51,737 nucleotides of DNA from Fluviicola sp. (GCA_029866325.1 JARWZO010000017.1:1-51737); one strand, 5' to 3'. Positions 34,118 to 43,379 are shown, numbered from the stretch's first letter. Notes: generated from the letters alone by a model not told the origin. Program-made: numbers and translations.

Positions 34118-34145
34118 CTTACTTTTTGCTTGATCAAAAAGTAAG
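34118..34145. repeat. CTTACTTTTTG hairpin
   Basis: CTTACTTTTTG (34118-34128) pairs with CAAAAAGTAAG (34135-34145) over 11 bp with a 6-nt loop, 4 nt after the reductase stop. A related hairpin occurs at 37617-37646. It may serve as the transcript end, though no T-tract follows. Confidence 0.75.
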
Positions 34146-34206
34146 ATAAAGAGAACAACCTCTTTTCACCAATTGTTAGTAGTTTTAGCCCACAACTCTA
34201 CAACGT

Positions 34207-37200
34207 ATGAAAAAAACGATTCAGCTTGCTGTCATTGCACTCATTTCCTTTTCGGCAATGGCACAGAAAAAACCCGCTCCTACTACCAGCGCTCCATTTG
34301 ACGCGTCAACTGTTGGTGCGCTGAATTTCAGATTGGTTGGTCCCGCACTAACCTCGGGTCGTATTGCCGATTTGGCCATTCACCCAAAGAATCAGGATGT
34401 TTGGTACATTGCTGCCGCTTCAGGTGGTGTTTGGAAAACAACCAATCACGGCACAACATTCTCACCGATTTTTGATAATTACGGATCGTTTTCAATCGCT
34501 TGTGTGGAGTTAGCTCCTACCAACCCGAATACCGTTTGGGTGGGAACCGGTGAAAACAATAATCAACGTTCGGTTTGTTACGGAGATGGCGTTTACAAGT
34601 CGCTCGATGGTGGTAAAAGTTTCACCAACATGGGACTCAAAACCTCCGAACACATCGGTAACATCATCATACATCCAACGGATGAAAACACAGTTTGGGT
34701 AGCAGCTTACGGTCCGGTTTGGAGCGCAGGTGGCGAACGCGGTGTTTACAAAACAACAGATGGTGGTAAAACGTGGGAACGCACACTGTTTGTTTCAGAC
34801 GATACGGGAATTTCTGAAATTGCCATCGATCCGACCAACCCGAACATTCTATATGCAGCTGCACATCAGCGCAGAAGACAAGAATGGACCTACATCGGTG
34901 GTGGACCCGAATCGGGCGTTTATAAATCTACCGATGGTGGTAAAACATGGCGCGAAATCAACAGCGGATTGCCGAAAGGTGAAATGGGACGAATCGGAAT
35001 TGCCGTTTCTCCGGCAGATGAGAACTACATCTATGCTATTATTGAAGGCCGCGAAGACAAAGGCGGTTTTTTCCGTTCTACCAACAAAGGTGAAAGCTGG
35101 TCGAAAATGTCGGGTCACAACACAAGCGGAAATTATTACCAGGAAATTATTTGCGACAACACCAACCGCGACAAAGTATTCTCTATGGATACATGGTTGC
35201 ACCATACAACCGACGGTGGTAAAAACTTTGTGCTTACGGGCGAAGACTCCAAGCATGTCGACAATCATGCTATTTGGGTCGATCCGCAAAATCCGGATCA
35301 CTGGCTAGTTGGTTGCGATGGCGGTTTGTATGAAACCTACAATCACGCTAAAGATTGGAAATACTTTTCGAACCTGCCACTTATTCAATTCTACAAAGTA
35401 GCCACCGACAACGCTTATCCGTTTTACAATATCTATGGCGGAACGCAAGACAACAACTCTATGGGCGGCCCTTCTGCAAGCATCAACAATGCAGGGGTGC
35501 TCAACTCAGATTGGTTTATTACCAACGGTGGCGACGGCTTCGAATCAGCAATCGATCCTACCAATCCAAACATCGTTTATGCGCAATCGCAATACGGAGG
35601 TTTGGTGCGATATGACAAAGTTTCGGGTGAAAAAATCTCCATTCAGCCTTTGCCGGGAAAAGGCGAGGCAGCCATTCGCTGGAACTGGGATGCTCCTTTA
35701 TTGATTTCACCACACGATCATAAAACCTTGTATTTTGCTGCCAATAAAGTATTCAAAACAACCAATATGGGCGATGATTGGACAACGGTTTCTCCTGATC
35801 TTTCGCAGCAAATAGACCGCAACAAACTCAAAGTAATGGGACAAGTTTGGACCATTGATGCAGTGATGAAAAATGCTTCGACAACCATTTACGGGAACAT
35901 TGTTGCCTTGGATGAATCACCGAAAAAGCAAGGTTTGTTGTATGCCGGAACCGACGACGGTTTGGTTCAGGTTTCAGACAACGGCGGTCAATCTTGGACC
36001 AAAACTCAATCATTCCCGGGTGTTCCTGCCAATACGCGCGTGAACATGCTTACGGCTTCGCTCTTTAATGAAAACGAAGTTTACGCTGTATTCAACAACC
36101 ACCGTTCAGGCGATTTTAAACCATATCTTTTTAAAAGTTCAGATAAAGGGAAAACTTGGGTGTCGATTAGCGGAAATCTTCCTGAAAGAGGTTCGGTTTA
36201 TTGCATTAAACAAGACTTTACAGATCCGAATTTGTTGTTTGTGGGAACCGAATTTGGTGCTTATTTCACCAACGATGGCGGAAAAACGTGGACAAAATTA
36301 GGTGGTTTGCCTACCACAGCCGTTTACGATTTGGATATTCAGAAACGCGAAAACGATTTAGTAGCCGCTACATTCGGAAGAGGTTTTTACGTATTGGACA
36401 ACTATGCTCCATTGCGCGACTTGAAAAAAGAAACACTCGACAAGCCGGCGCATTTGTATCCGGTTGAAGACGCATTACTCTATGTTCCTTCTGCTCCACT
36501 CGGGTTGACTGGAACAGGTTCGCAAGGTGCAGATCTGTGGGCTGCTCCCAATCCTGCTTTTGGTGCCGTGTTCTCTTTGTATGTGAAAGAAACGCCAAAA
36601 ACCTTGAAAGAACTTCGCAAGGAAAAAGAAAGCGCCTTGGAAAAAGAGAAAAAAGATGTGTTCTATCCAACCTTCGAGGAATTGAAAAAAGAAGAATTGG
36701 AAGAAAAAGCGCAATTGATTTGGATTATTCGCGATAGCACAGGAACGGAAATCCGTAAACTCACTTCTTCGCCTTCCAAAGGAATCAGTCGCATGAACTG
36801 GAACCTGCGCTTAGAAACCACATCGCCGATCAACCCGAACAAACGTGCTCCGGGAAGATACGAATCTGCCGACGAAGGTGCATTGGTCACTGCGGGCACT
36901 TATTCGGTAGAAATTCTCTTGGTGAAAGATGGGAAAAGTGAATTACTGGTTCCTAAAACAACTTTTAAAGTAAAAGCGTTGAACAATCAATCATTGGTTG
37001 CAACCAACAAAGCCGAGCTGATGCGATTCAGAAAAGAAGTTGCTGAATTAGGTCGCAGCATAGGTGGTTCGGGCAAACTCATGCAGGAAACAAGTGAAAA
37101 ACTGAACCTGATGAAAATTGCCATTACCAATTACCCGAATGCTGACCTCAAATTACTGGAAGAAGTAAGAGCCATCAAACTAGGTCTATCGGATTGTTCA

Positions 37201-37479
37201 TTGTTGCTTTATGGCGACGGTTTAAAAGCTTCGCGTGAGTTTGAAACAGCACCTAGTATTGCCGGGCGCTTAGGAAATGTAGAATATCAATTGTATGAAA
37301 GCACAACCGGTGTCACCAAAACGCAAAAAGATAATATTGCGATTGCAGTAGAGGAATACACTATCTTCCGCAAGCAATTGGATGCGTTGATTGTTCGCGT
37401 AAAAGCACTTGAAACTAAACTGGATGCTGTACCGATTCCGTACACCAAAGGAAAAGACGAGAACTGGAAAGAGGATTAA
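34207..37479 (+). CDS. Large secreted VPS10/BNR-repeat protein
   Basis: The 1090-residue protein has a signal peptide (MKKTIQLAVIALISFSAMA). Residues about 45-740 form VPS10/sortilin-type beta-propellers with many BNR (Asp-box) motifs such as SLDGGKSFTNMG, TTDGGKTWERTL, STDGGKTWREIN, STNKGESWSKMS, SSDKGKTWVSIS and TNDGGKTWTKLG. About 790-880 is a charged segment (LRKEKESALEKEKKDVF) and a beta domain beginning IWIIRDSTGTEIRKL; the C-terminal ~150 residues are helical. No T9SS sorting domain is seen at the end (KGKDENWKED), so it is probably periplasmic or outer-membrane associated. The family is common in Bacteroidota; catalytic activity is not proven. Confidence 0.88.
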   Translation: MKKTIQLAVIALISFSAMAQKKPAPTTSAPFDASTVGALNFRLVGPALTSGRIADLAIHPKNQDVWYIAAASGGVWKTTNHGTTFSPIFDNYGSFSIACVELAPTNPNTVWVGTGENNNQRSVCYGDGVYKSLDGGKSFTNMGLKTSEHIGNIIIHPTDENTVWVAAYGPVWSAGGERGVYKTTDGGKTWERTLFVSDDTGISEIAIDPTNPNILYAAAHQRRRQEWTYIGGGPESGVYKSTDGGKTWREINSGLPKGEMGRIGIAVSPADENYIYAIIEGREDKGGFFRSTNKGESWSKMSGHNTSGNYYQEIICDNTNRDKVFSMDTWLHHTTDGGKNFVLTGEDSKHVDNHAIWVDPQNPDHWLVGCDGGLYETYNHAKDWKYFSNLPLIQFYKVATDNAYPFYNIYGGTQDNNSMGGPSASINNAGVLNSDWFITNGGDGFESAIDPTNPNIVYAQSQYGGLVRYDKVSGEKISIQPLPGKGEAAIRWNWDAPLLISPHDHKTLYFAANKVFKTTNMGDDWTTVSPDLSQQIDRNKLKVMGQVWTIDAVMKNASTTIYGNIVALDESPKKQGLLYAGTDDGLVQVSDNGGQSWTKTQSFPGVPANTRVNMLTASLFNENEVYAVFNNHRSGDFKPYLFKSSDKGKTWVSISGNLPERGSVYCIKQDFTDPNLLFVGTEFGAYFTNDGGKTWTKLGGLPTTAVYDLDIQKRENDLVAATFGRGFYVLDNYAPLRDLKKETLDKPAHLYPVEDALLYVPSAPLGLTGTGSQGADLWAAPNPAFGAVFSLYVKETPKTLKELRKEKESALEKEKKDVFYPTFEELKKEELEEKAQLIWIIRDSTGTEIRKLTSSPSKGISRMNWNLRLETTSPINPNKRAPGRYESADEGALVTAGTYSVEILLVKDGKSELLVPKTTFKVKALNNQSLVATNKAELMRFRKEVAELGRSIGGSGKLMQETSEKLNLMKIAITNYPNADLKLLEEVRAIKLGLSDCSLLLYGDGLKASREFETAPSIAGRLGNVEYQLYESTTGVTKTQKDNIAIAVEEYTIFRKQLDALIVRVKALETKLDAVPIPYTKGKDENWKED

Positions 37480-37508
37480 AAGACTCTTTTAGGTCCATTT
37501 CACTTAAC

Positions 37509-37546
37509 AAAAGCGCTTTCTGTATTCTTTACAGTTAGCGCTTTTT
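37509..37546 (+). terminator. Rho-independent terminator of the BNR-repeat gene
   Basis: AAAAGCGCT (37509-37517) pairs with AGCGCTTTT (37537-37545), and an inner CTGTA/TACAG extends the hairpin; the right arm ends in a T-tract. It starts 30 nt after the stop. Confidence 0.8.
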
Positions 37547-37616
37547 CAGTTAACAGAACGACTAAGAGCCTGTTTAAATTTGATATTGATTGGTCTCAAT
37601 CGTACCACAATTCTCT

Positions 37617-37838
37617 CTTACTTTTTGCCAAGGCTGAAAAAGTAAGCAAAACATCCTTTTGCGCCATTCATAGCCGCTCGTAAAAAATGGCTATTTCTGT
37701 GTTTTAAGGTCAAAAGTGTCAGATCAGGATCTGGAACGCAACACACAGCAGATTTGGCAATCGCTGCGTGTTTTAGCGCTTTTGACAAAACACAACGAAA
37801 TAGCCATTTTTCTTACTTCGCTTCCTTGAATTGGCGCT
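37617..37838. repeat. Large imperfect inverted-repeat element (~220 nt)
   Basis: The element starts with a CTTACTTTTT...AAAAAGTAAG hairpin (37617-37646). It then folds on itself: GCGCCATTCA (37661-37670) with TGAATTGGCGC (37827-37837), a perfect 15-bp core AAAAATGGCTATTTC (37683-37697) with its complement at 37797-37811, and TGTGTTTTAAGGTCAAAAG (37699-37717) with CTTTTGACAAAACACA (37779-37794). The middle carries GGAACGCAACACACAGC and GCTGCGTGTT, another imperfect pair. No open frame fits; it could be a non-coding RNA or a non-autonomous repeat. Confidence 0.65.
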
Positions 37839-38224
37839 TTACCGAAGCTAAATAATCGATTAATAAAAGGTTATGTGTTACGAATTATTGATTTTACTAA
37901 AATCGTTTAGTGGTATGATTAGGACTAATCAAATTTGATAAAACGAATTGAACGGTTGAAGAAATTTTTTAACCATTTTTTTTGATAGTTCGAATAGATT
38001 TCTTAACTTGTTGAATCAAAGGGACTTTTAAGATTAAAAAGAACGTCTTTGCTAACACTATTAATAACACTGAAAAAGCATTCGCCTATGACGTAATTTA
38101 TTAAACTCTGCCTGAGGATTTTTCTCGCAATACTTCGTTTCTCAAGCATGATTTTTTTTTAAAAACTGTCTTACCAACAGTTAAAAGATTGCAACACACT
38201 ATTTACTTACTAAAAAAACACCCT

Positions 38225-39529
38225 ATGAAAACATGCTACCCGAGCGCTGTTAAAAGCAGCACTTCGACTCGTTATATCGCATTCGATACAAACGCAAGCC
38301 GATTCACCACATTTATTCATCACATCCGTTTTTCCGCAATTGTATTGAGCGCTTCAACTTTAATGACACTCTTTGCGACATGCTATGCTCAAGTAAATGC
38401 TTACAGCTATAGCACTTCAACAGGAGTAACTCTGGAAACCGGAACTTTTACCAATCTATTAGGAACTTTCTTAGACGATGATGTTTCCGCCACCACGGGC
38501 ATTGGCTTTACATTCACCTACAACGGTACCAACTACACCACTTTTTCAGCTACCTCCAATGGGTTATTTCAATTGGGAGGAAGTGCCGTTACCGATTACA
38601 ACAACGTAATAGGCAACTTAACCGGACCGTATTTGATTCCGTATTGGGATGATAATTACACAGATGCCAACGGAAATGTTCAATACCAACTAAAAGGTGC
38701 TCCGGGAAGTCGTAAACTGATTGTAGAATACAATCTTTCTTATTTGGGAAACACCGGCGCCGCCGATAAAAGATTCCAGATTTGGCTCTTCGAAACAAGT
38801 AACATTGTACAGTTTGTTTATGGTGCAGGAAATAACTTCAATGGTGGTTACAGTGTGGGAATACTCAGTAATGGGCTAACCGATTTTCAAAGCGTTACGG
38901 TTGCCACCAATACCAGAAGTATTGTTACAACCAACGACAATAACACAACTTGGCCCGGAAGCGGAAGAGCTTATATCTTCAATCCGGCTGCCGGTTTACC
39001 GGTCAATTTCAATGCATTTGAATATACGTGTCAAGACAAAACCATTGAGTTGAATTGGGAAACCGTTTCAGAATTCAATTGCGATCGTTACGAATTGGAA
39101 ATCAGTCGAGATGGTTTAGACTATCAGCTAGTGACTACCGTTAATGGAAACGGAACAACTACCTTACCTTCCAATTATGCTGTTTCCATTCCTAAAAACA
39201 ATGAAATCCAGTATGCTCGCTTGCGTCAGGTTGATACAGATGGAGAATCGGTTATTTACGGACCTTTTTCGTTAATGTGTGAGGCAACGGATATTGTTAT
39301 TTACCCGAATCCGGCGCGTGATGAAACGTATCTTATTTGTCCGAAAAAAGAGCAGGAAGCAACCATCGAAATCTACGATTGCAATGCAACACTCGTTTAT
39401 TCAACCATTCATGATTTCAAAAAGTCTACTATGACAACAATCGATCTTCATGAGTTGAAAGCCGGAACTTATCTGCTAAAACTGATCGCATTGGATGAAA
39501 CGAGTGTTCATCTGATCATAAAAGAATAA
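38225..39529 (+). CDS. Secreted protein with T9SS sorting domain
   Basis: From the ATG at 38225 the product has 434 residues. A 35-residue polar extension precedes a hydrophobic segment (IRFSAIVLSASTLMTLFATC then YAQ), so the signal peptide is unusually long or the true start is further in; no later ATG before the hydrophobic core is available. The body is beta-rich (FTYNGTNYTTFSATSNGLFQ, YLIPYWDDNYTDANGNVQYQ, KRFQIWLFETSNIVQFVYG), resembling choice-of-anchor or galactose-binding-like surface domains, then a fibronectin-like part (KTIELNWETVSEFNCDRYEL). The end is a T9SS type A domain (IVIYPNPARDETYLIC ... LKAGTYLLKLIALDE ... IIKE). A strong terminator follows. Confidence 0.82.
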   Translation: MKTCYPSAVKSSTSTRYIAFDTNASRFTTFIHHIRFSAIVLSASTLMTLFATCYAQVNAYSYSTSTGVTLETGTFTNLLGTFLDDDVSATTGIGFTFTYNGTNYTTFSATSNGLFQLGGSAVTDYNNVIGNLTGPYLIPYWDDNYTDANGNVQYQLKGAPGSRKLIVEYNLSYLGNTGAADKRFQIWLFETSNIVQFVYGAGNNFNGGYSVGILSNGLTDFQSVTVATNTRSIVTTNDNNTTWPGSGRAYIFNPAAGLPVNFNAFEYTCQDKTIELNWETVSEFNCDRYELEISRDGLDYQLVTTVNGNGTTTLPSNYAVSIPKNNEIQYARLRQVDTDGESVIYGPFSLMCEATDIVIYPNPARDETYLICPKKEQEATIEIYDCNATLVYSTIHDFKKSTMTTIDLHELKAGTYLLKLIALDETSVHLIIKE

Positions 39530-39541
39530 ATCACCAATAAC

Positions 39542-39588
39542 AAAATCGCACGGGGTAGATGTAGCGCATGCCTTGTGCGATTTTTTTT
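39542..39588 (+). terminator. Rho-independent terminator of the T9SS gene
   Basis: AAAATCGCAC (39542-39551) pairs with GTGCGATTTT (39575-39584) and continues into eight T residues. It precludes an early start for the MoeB gene and supports the ATG at 39675. Confidence 0.88.
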
Positions 39589-39663
39589 ATACTCCTACTT
39601 TTTTCTTGATAAAGAGCCGGCATCGACTGACGCAGACGATTTGTTATTACCCTTGGCTATACC

Positions 39664-39671
39664 TAACTTTG
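39664..39671 (+). promoter_or_regulatory. Candidate -7 box of the MoeB operon, leaderless arrangement
   Basis: TAACTTTG is a perfect TAnnTTTG match lying only 4 nt before the MoeB ATG (39675); a TTTG at 39640-39643 sits 20 nt upstream as a possible -33 element. If used, the transcript would start at or just inside the first codon. Confidence 0.4.
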
Positions 39672-39674
39672 TAT

Positions 39675-40811
39675 ATGCTTTCAGCTTCGGAAAAAAAACG
39701 GTATCAGCGGCAAATTCACCTCGAAGGATTTGGTGAAGTGAGTCAGGAAAAATTGGCCAATGCGCGTGTATTGGTGATTGGTGCCGGTGCTCTGGGCTGT
39801 CCCGTTTTGACTTATTTGACCACAGCCGGAGTCGGCACGTTGGGTATTGTTGACAACGATGTGATTGACTTATCGAACCTGCATCGTCAACCGCTATATA
39901 CAACCGCTGATTGCGGAAAACCGAAAGTGGTTGTCGCACAAAAACGATTGTCTGCGATGAATCCTGAAATTACCATCAACGCATACCAAACGTACCTTTC
40001 ACCCGAAAACGTAATGGAACTCATTGCTGATTACCACATAGTTGTTGACGGCACCGACAATTTCCAAACGCGTTATCTTATTAACGACGCATGTGTGCTG
40101 ACCGGAAAACCGAATGTTCACGGTTCGGTAGTCCGTTTTTCAGGAACGCTTTCAGTATTTAATTATACCGATACGGCAGGAAACACGAGTCCGAATTACC
40201 GCGATTTATTCCCCGTTCCTCCTACTCCCGAAGAAGCGCCATCGTGTGCAGAGGCTGGAGTCATTGGCGTCATTCCTTCCATCATCGGATCGATGCAAGC
40301 CATGGAGGTCATCAAACTGATTACCGGTGTTGGCGAAGTCGCTTCGGGTAAATTTCTGCAATTAAACGCATTATCCAATTCCCAACAAACACTTTATTTT
40401 GATAAAGATCCGTTAAATCCGTTGAACAACGCCTCGGAAAACTTTATTTTTGAAACCGATTACGCAACATTTTGTCATCAAACACAACAACTCATGAAAA
40501 GCATTACTGTAACTGAACTAAAAGCACTGAAAGACCAAGGCGCAGATTTCCAATTGATCGACGTGCGCGAAACATACGAACATGATATTTGCGATATCGG
40601 CGGCGAATTGATTCCAATGAACGAAGTACCGAACAGCGTTGACAAAATCAGCAAAGACAAGCAAGTAATTGTTCACTGCAGATCAGGAAAACGCAGCGGT
40701 AACGTGATTAACTTTTTAGAAGACAATCATGGTTTCACCAACTTATACAACCTCGAAGGTGGAATTTTGGCTTGGGCCGGAGAGATCGATCCTACGATGG
40801 AGCAATACTAA
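39675..40811 (+). CDS. MoeB/ThiF-type adenylyltransferase with C-terminal rhodanese domain
   Basis: The protein (378 residues from the ATG at 39675) adenylates the C-terminus of a ubiquitin-like sulfur carrier. The E1-like domain shows the ATP loop VIGAGALGCPVLTYLTTAGV, DNDVIDLSNLHRQPLY, VDGTDNFQTRYLIND and the conserved CAEAGVIGVIPSIIGSMQA. The zinc-binding CxxC pairs of E. coli MoeB are not visible. Residues about 275-378 form a rhodanese domain with active-site Cys in VIVHCRSGKRSG, as in MOCS3-like proteins that supply sulfur. No moaD or thiS lies nearby. It is directly followed by a histidine kinase gene with no gap. Confidence 0.9.
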   Translation: MLSASEKKRYQRQIHLEGFGEVSQEKLANARVLVIGAGALGCPVLTYLTTAGVGTLGIVDNDVIDLSNLHRQPLYTTADCGKPKVVVAQKRLSAMNPEITINAYQTYLSPENVMELIADYHIVVDGTDNFQTRYLINDACVLTGKPNVHGSVVRFSGTLSVFNYTDTAGNTSPNYRDLFPVPPTPEEAPSCAEAGVIGVIPSIIGSMQAMEVIKLITGVGEVASGKFLQLNALSNSQQTLYFDKDPLNPLNNASENFIFETDYATFCHQTQQLMKSITVTELKALKDQGADFQLIDVRETYEHDICDIGGELIPMNEVPNSVDKISKDKQVIVHCRSGKRSGNVINFLEDNHGFTNLYNLEGGILAWAGEIDPTMEQY

Positions 40812-42167
40812 ATGAACAGGAAAACAGTTAATGCAGTTATCATACTCGGCATCATTTCGTTGGCGAGCATTTTGTTTATTCAGATTTTTTGGATCCGAAA
40901 AACCTTGCAGGCACAGCAGGTAAACATCGAGATTCAGGAAAAAGAAGACAGCTTAAACCTGAAACAGTTTTCCGAACATGCTCATATTGCCCTCCGCAAC
41001 GTATTGGAAGAAATCAATCACAATGCAGCAGACAGAATGGATCTTTATGGTGCCGTAAAACAAATCAGCACCAACTATTTTTCGGTTGATATTACCGAAG
41101 AATTGCACCCGTTTTACCTAGAGCAATTGCTAAAACGCGAATTCGACGAACAAAGCCTTAATCAGGATTTTCAATACGGTATTTACGATTGTTTCACCGA
41201 TTCCATTGTGTTCGGAAACATGATCCGCTATACCAAAACCAGTGGTTACAAACCGGTTAGCGATAGCATGAACGGTGTTACTTCCGAAAAACTGGACTGG
41301 AAAAAAGACGGTCATTATTTCACCGTATTGTTTCCGAATGTAAAAAGCAATCCCATTGATGCAGCTACACCATTGACATCTCCGTGGCTCTATCTGGTTG
41401 CTATTATCACCTTGATTTTGATCTTCTTCGCCTTTGCAATCAATGTGATTCTGAAACAAAAACGTTTGTCAGAAATCAAAACCGATTTCATCAATAACAT
41501 GACGCATGAACTGAAAACACCGATTTCAACCATCGGGCTTTCGAGTGAACTGTTGTTGCGCGGCGAATTCAAAGATGATCCGGAACGCCTGAAACGCTAC
41601 GCCGAAATCATTTACAAGGAAAACAAACGCCTCGAAAATCAAGTAGAGCGTGTGTTGAATGTAGCGAAACTCGACAAAGACAAACTGGTTCTTTCCAAAG
41701 AGAAACTCTCGATTCACGAGTTAATTTTAGACGCCAAAGAAAGCTTCGACCTCAACCAAACCGATAGCGGCGGACAAATCACCCTGCAATTGGAAGCGGC
41801 AAACGACATGCTCCAAGTGGATCAGGTTCATGTGACAAATGTGATTTACAACTTGCTCGACAATGCGGTGAAATATTGTGAACAAACGCCCGATATCACG
41901 ATTCGCAGCAGCAATCAAAACAACGGCTTTTTGCTTTCCATTGCCGACAACGGAATCGGGATCAAACGCGAAGACATCAAACTCATTTTCGATAAGTTTT
42001 ACCGCGTTCCAACAGGCAACCTACACAATGTAAAAGGCTTCGGATTGGGATTGTATTACGTGAAACTCATCGTGGAAGAACACAGCGGAAAAATTCAGGT
42101 AAAAAGCTCAATCGGTAAAGGAACGACGTTTCATTTGTGGTTTCCGATGAACAAGACAAACGATTGA
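40812..42167 (+). CDS. Sensor histidine kinase without adjacent response regulator
   Basis: The 451-residue kinase has a membrane helix at about 5-27, a periplasmic domain of about 165 residues, a second helix at about 194-216, then HisKA with phosphoacceptor H232 (FINNMTHELKTPISTIGLSS), N box NVIYNLLDNAVKYCE, G1 ADNGIGIKREDI, F box FDKFYRVPTGN and G2 GFGLGLYYVKLIV. No HAMP domain is evident. The ATG directly follows the MoeB stop, and its TGA overlaps the LuxE-like ATG as TGATG, so three genes are translationally linked. The usual response-regulator partner is not next to it, which is unusual for this class. Confidence 0.9.
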   Translation: MNRKTVNAVIILGIISLASILFIQIFWIRKTLQAQQVNIEIQEKEDSLNLKQFSEHAHIALRNVLEEINHNAADRMDLYGAVKQISTNYFSVDITEELHPFYLEQLLKREFDEQSLNQDFQYGIYDCFTDSIVFGNMIRYTKTSGYKPVSDSMNGVTSEKLDWKKDGHYFTVLFPNVKSNPIDAATPLTSPWLYLVAIITLILIFFAFAINVILKQKRLSEIKTDFINNMTHELKTPISTIGLSSELLLRGEFKDDPERLKRYAEIIYKENKRLENQVERVLNVAKLDKDKLVLSKEKLSIHELILDAKESFDLNQTDSGGQITLQLEAANDMLQVDQVHVTNVIYNLLDNAVKYCEQTPDITIRSSNQNNGFLLSIADNGIGIKREDIKLIFDKFYRVPTGNLHNVKGFGLGLYYVKLIVEEHSGKIQVKSSIGKGTTFHLWFPMNKTND

Positions 42168-43135
42168 TGCAACTGATTGATCGCATATTCAGCATTCAAA
42201 CTCAAACAGAGTTCGATCAACTGGCATTAGAAGTGTATCGTTTTCAGCGCGAACACGTTTCTGTTTACAAGCAGTTTGTGCATTTGCTGGGGAAACCCGA
42301 ACCGCTAACGGTAAATGAAATTCCATTTCTACCGATTTCTTTTTTCAAAACACATGCAATCATTGCTGAAGGCATGCAACCGCAAATTGTGTTCAAAAGC
42401 AGTGGAACTACCGGAATGGAACGCTCGCAGCATTTGGTAGCTGATAAGTCGTTGTACGAACATTCTTTTTTGCCAACTTATGCGCATTTTATCGGTCCGC
42501 TCGAAAATCAACTCATTTTTGCGTTGCTTCCCAATTACATAGAACAAGGCGAATCGAGTTTGGTGTATATGGTTGATCACCTGATTCGTGCAACCAAACA
42601 CGAACTTTCAGGATTTTACCTTAATGATTCTGAATCACTTTTAAATGCCATTGAACAAGGTCGGAAAACAGGAAAAAAACTCGTTCTCTTCGGAGTTTCG
42701 TATGCTTTACTTGATCTGGCAGATCGACAAGTTGATTTATCAGATGTGCAGATCATTGAAACCGGTGGCATGAAAGGTCGACGTAAAGAAATGACCAAAG
42801 AAGCGCTTCATGCCGAGCTAAAACAGGCGTTCGGGTGCGATTTTATTTCTTCTGAATATGGTATGAGTGAATTGTTATCGCAGGCTTACAGCGACAAAAA
42901 CGGTTTATTCGACCTTCCACCGTGGATGCGTGTTCAACTGCGCGATGTCAACGATCCGTTCTCTTTGGTGGGCGAAGGAAAAACCGGCGGTGTGAACGTA
43001 ATTGATTTGGCAAATCTTTATTCATGCGCATTCATCGCTACGCAAGATTTGGGAAAAATCACTACCGGACAGCTCCAACTCATGGGCCGGTTCGATCAGG
43101 CAGATTTGCGTGGGTGTAATTTGTTGGTGCAGTAA
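42167..43135 (+). CDS. LuxE/PaaK-like acyl-protein synthetase domain protein
   Basis: The 322-residue protein matches the LuxE-like branch of adenylate-forming enzymes: SSGTTGMERSQHLV near residues 78-91 (the ATP/AMP loop), the helix ETGGMKGRRKEMTKEALH, SSEYGMSELLSQAY, and a C-terminal TQDLGKITTGQLQLMGRFD. LuxE activates fatty acids and transfers them to a protein cysteine; homologues outside luminescent bacteria have diverse or unknown roles. The start is the ATG in TGATG (42167); a GTG at 42137 lies inside the kinase gene. It is the third gene of the MoeB-kinase-LuxE operon. Substrate unknown. Confidence 0.85.
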   Translation: MQLIDRIFSIQTQTEFDQLALEVYRFQREHVSVYKQFVHLLGKPEPLTVNEIPFLPISFFKTHAIIAEGMQPQIVFKSSGTTGMERSQHLVADKSLYEHSFLPTYAHFIGPLENQLIFALLPNYIEQGESSLVYMVDHLIRATKHELSGFYLNDSESLLNAIEQGRKTGKKLVLFGVSYALLDLADRQVDLSDVQIIETGGMKGRRKEMTKEALHAELKQAFGCDFISSEYGMSELLSQAYSDKNGLFDLPPWMRVQLRDVNDPFSLVGEGKTGGVNVIDLANLYSCAFIATQDLGKITTGQLQLMGRFDQADLRGCNLLVQ

Positions 43136-43203
43136 AGCTAGTAATTGAAGAAATCCAAGAATGGCAAAAGTGGACAAAACGCCTGTAATCAGTAAAAACC
43201 AAC

Positions 43204-43263
43204 GTTCGTAATATTGCGAATTTACTACCGTTATTTGATATGCCAATTTGCAATATTACGAAC
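43204..43263. repeat. GTTCGTAATATTGCGAA inverted repeat
   Basis: Arms 43204-43220 and 43247-43263 are complementary over 17 bp with one mismatch and a 26-nt loop. Located downstream of the LuxE-like gene, it resembles the hairpin at 32830-32899 in its GTTCGTAATAT arm word. Confidence 0.75.
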
Positions 43264-43333
43264 AGATTTCGAAAAGAAAATTCACCTCAAATTCACAAAA
43301 AATCCAAAATCAACCCCAATTATCCCTCAACTT

Positions 43334-43363
43334 TTTGTCTTGACCTCAAAATAACTATCTTGG
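43334..43363 (+). promoter_or_regulatory. Candidate promoter for the TauE/M20 operon
   Basis: A TTTG (43334-43337) lies 18 nt before TATCTTGG (43356-43363), a near match to the TTTG/TAnnTTTG Bacteroidota promoter. The ATG at 43380 follows 16 nt downstream. Confidence 0.4.
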
Positions 43364-43379
43364 TTCTACGAATTACCAA

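Larger units (their letters stand above)
37480..38224. other. Long intergenic region with repeat element
   Basis: This gap of more than 700 bp holds the terminator of the BNR gene (37509-37546), a structured inverted-repeat element (37617-37838) and an AT-rich stretch (37850-38224) preceding the next T9SS gene. I see no credible open frame. The AT-rich part contains several AT palindromes but no perfect TAnnTTTG box near the start. Confidence 0.5.
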
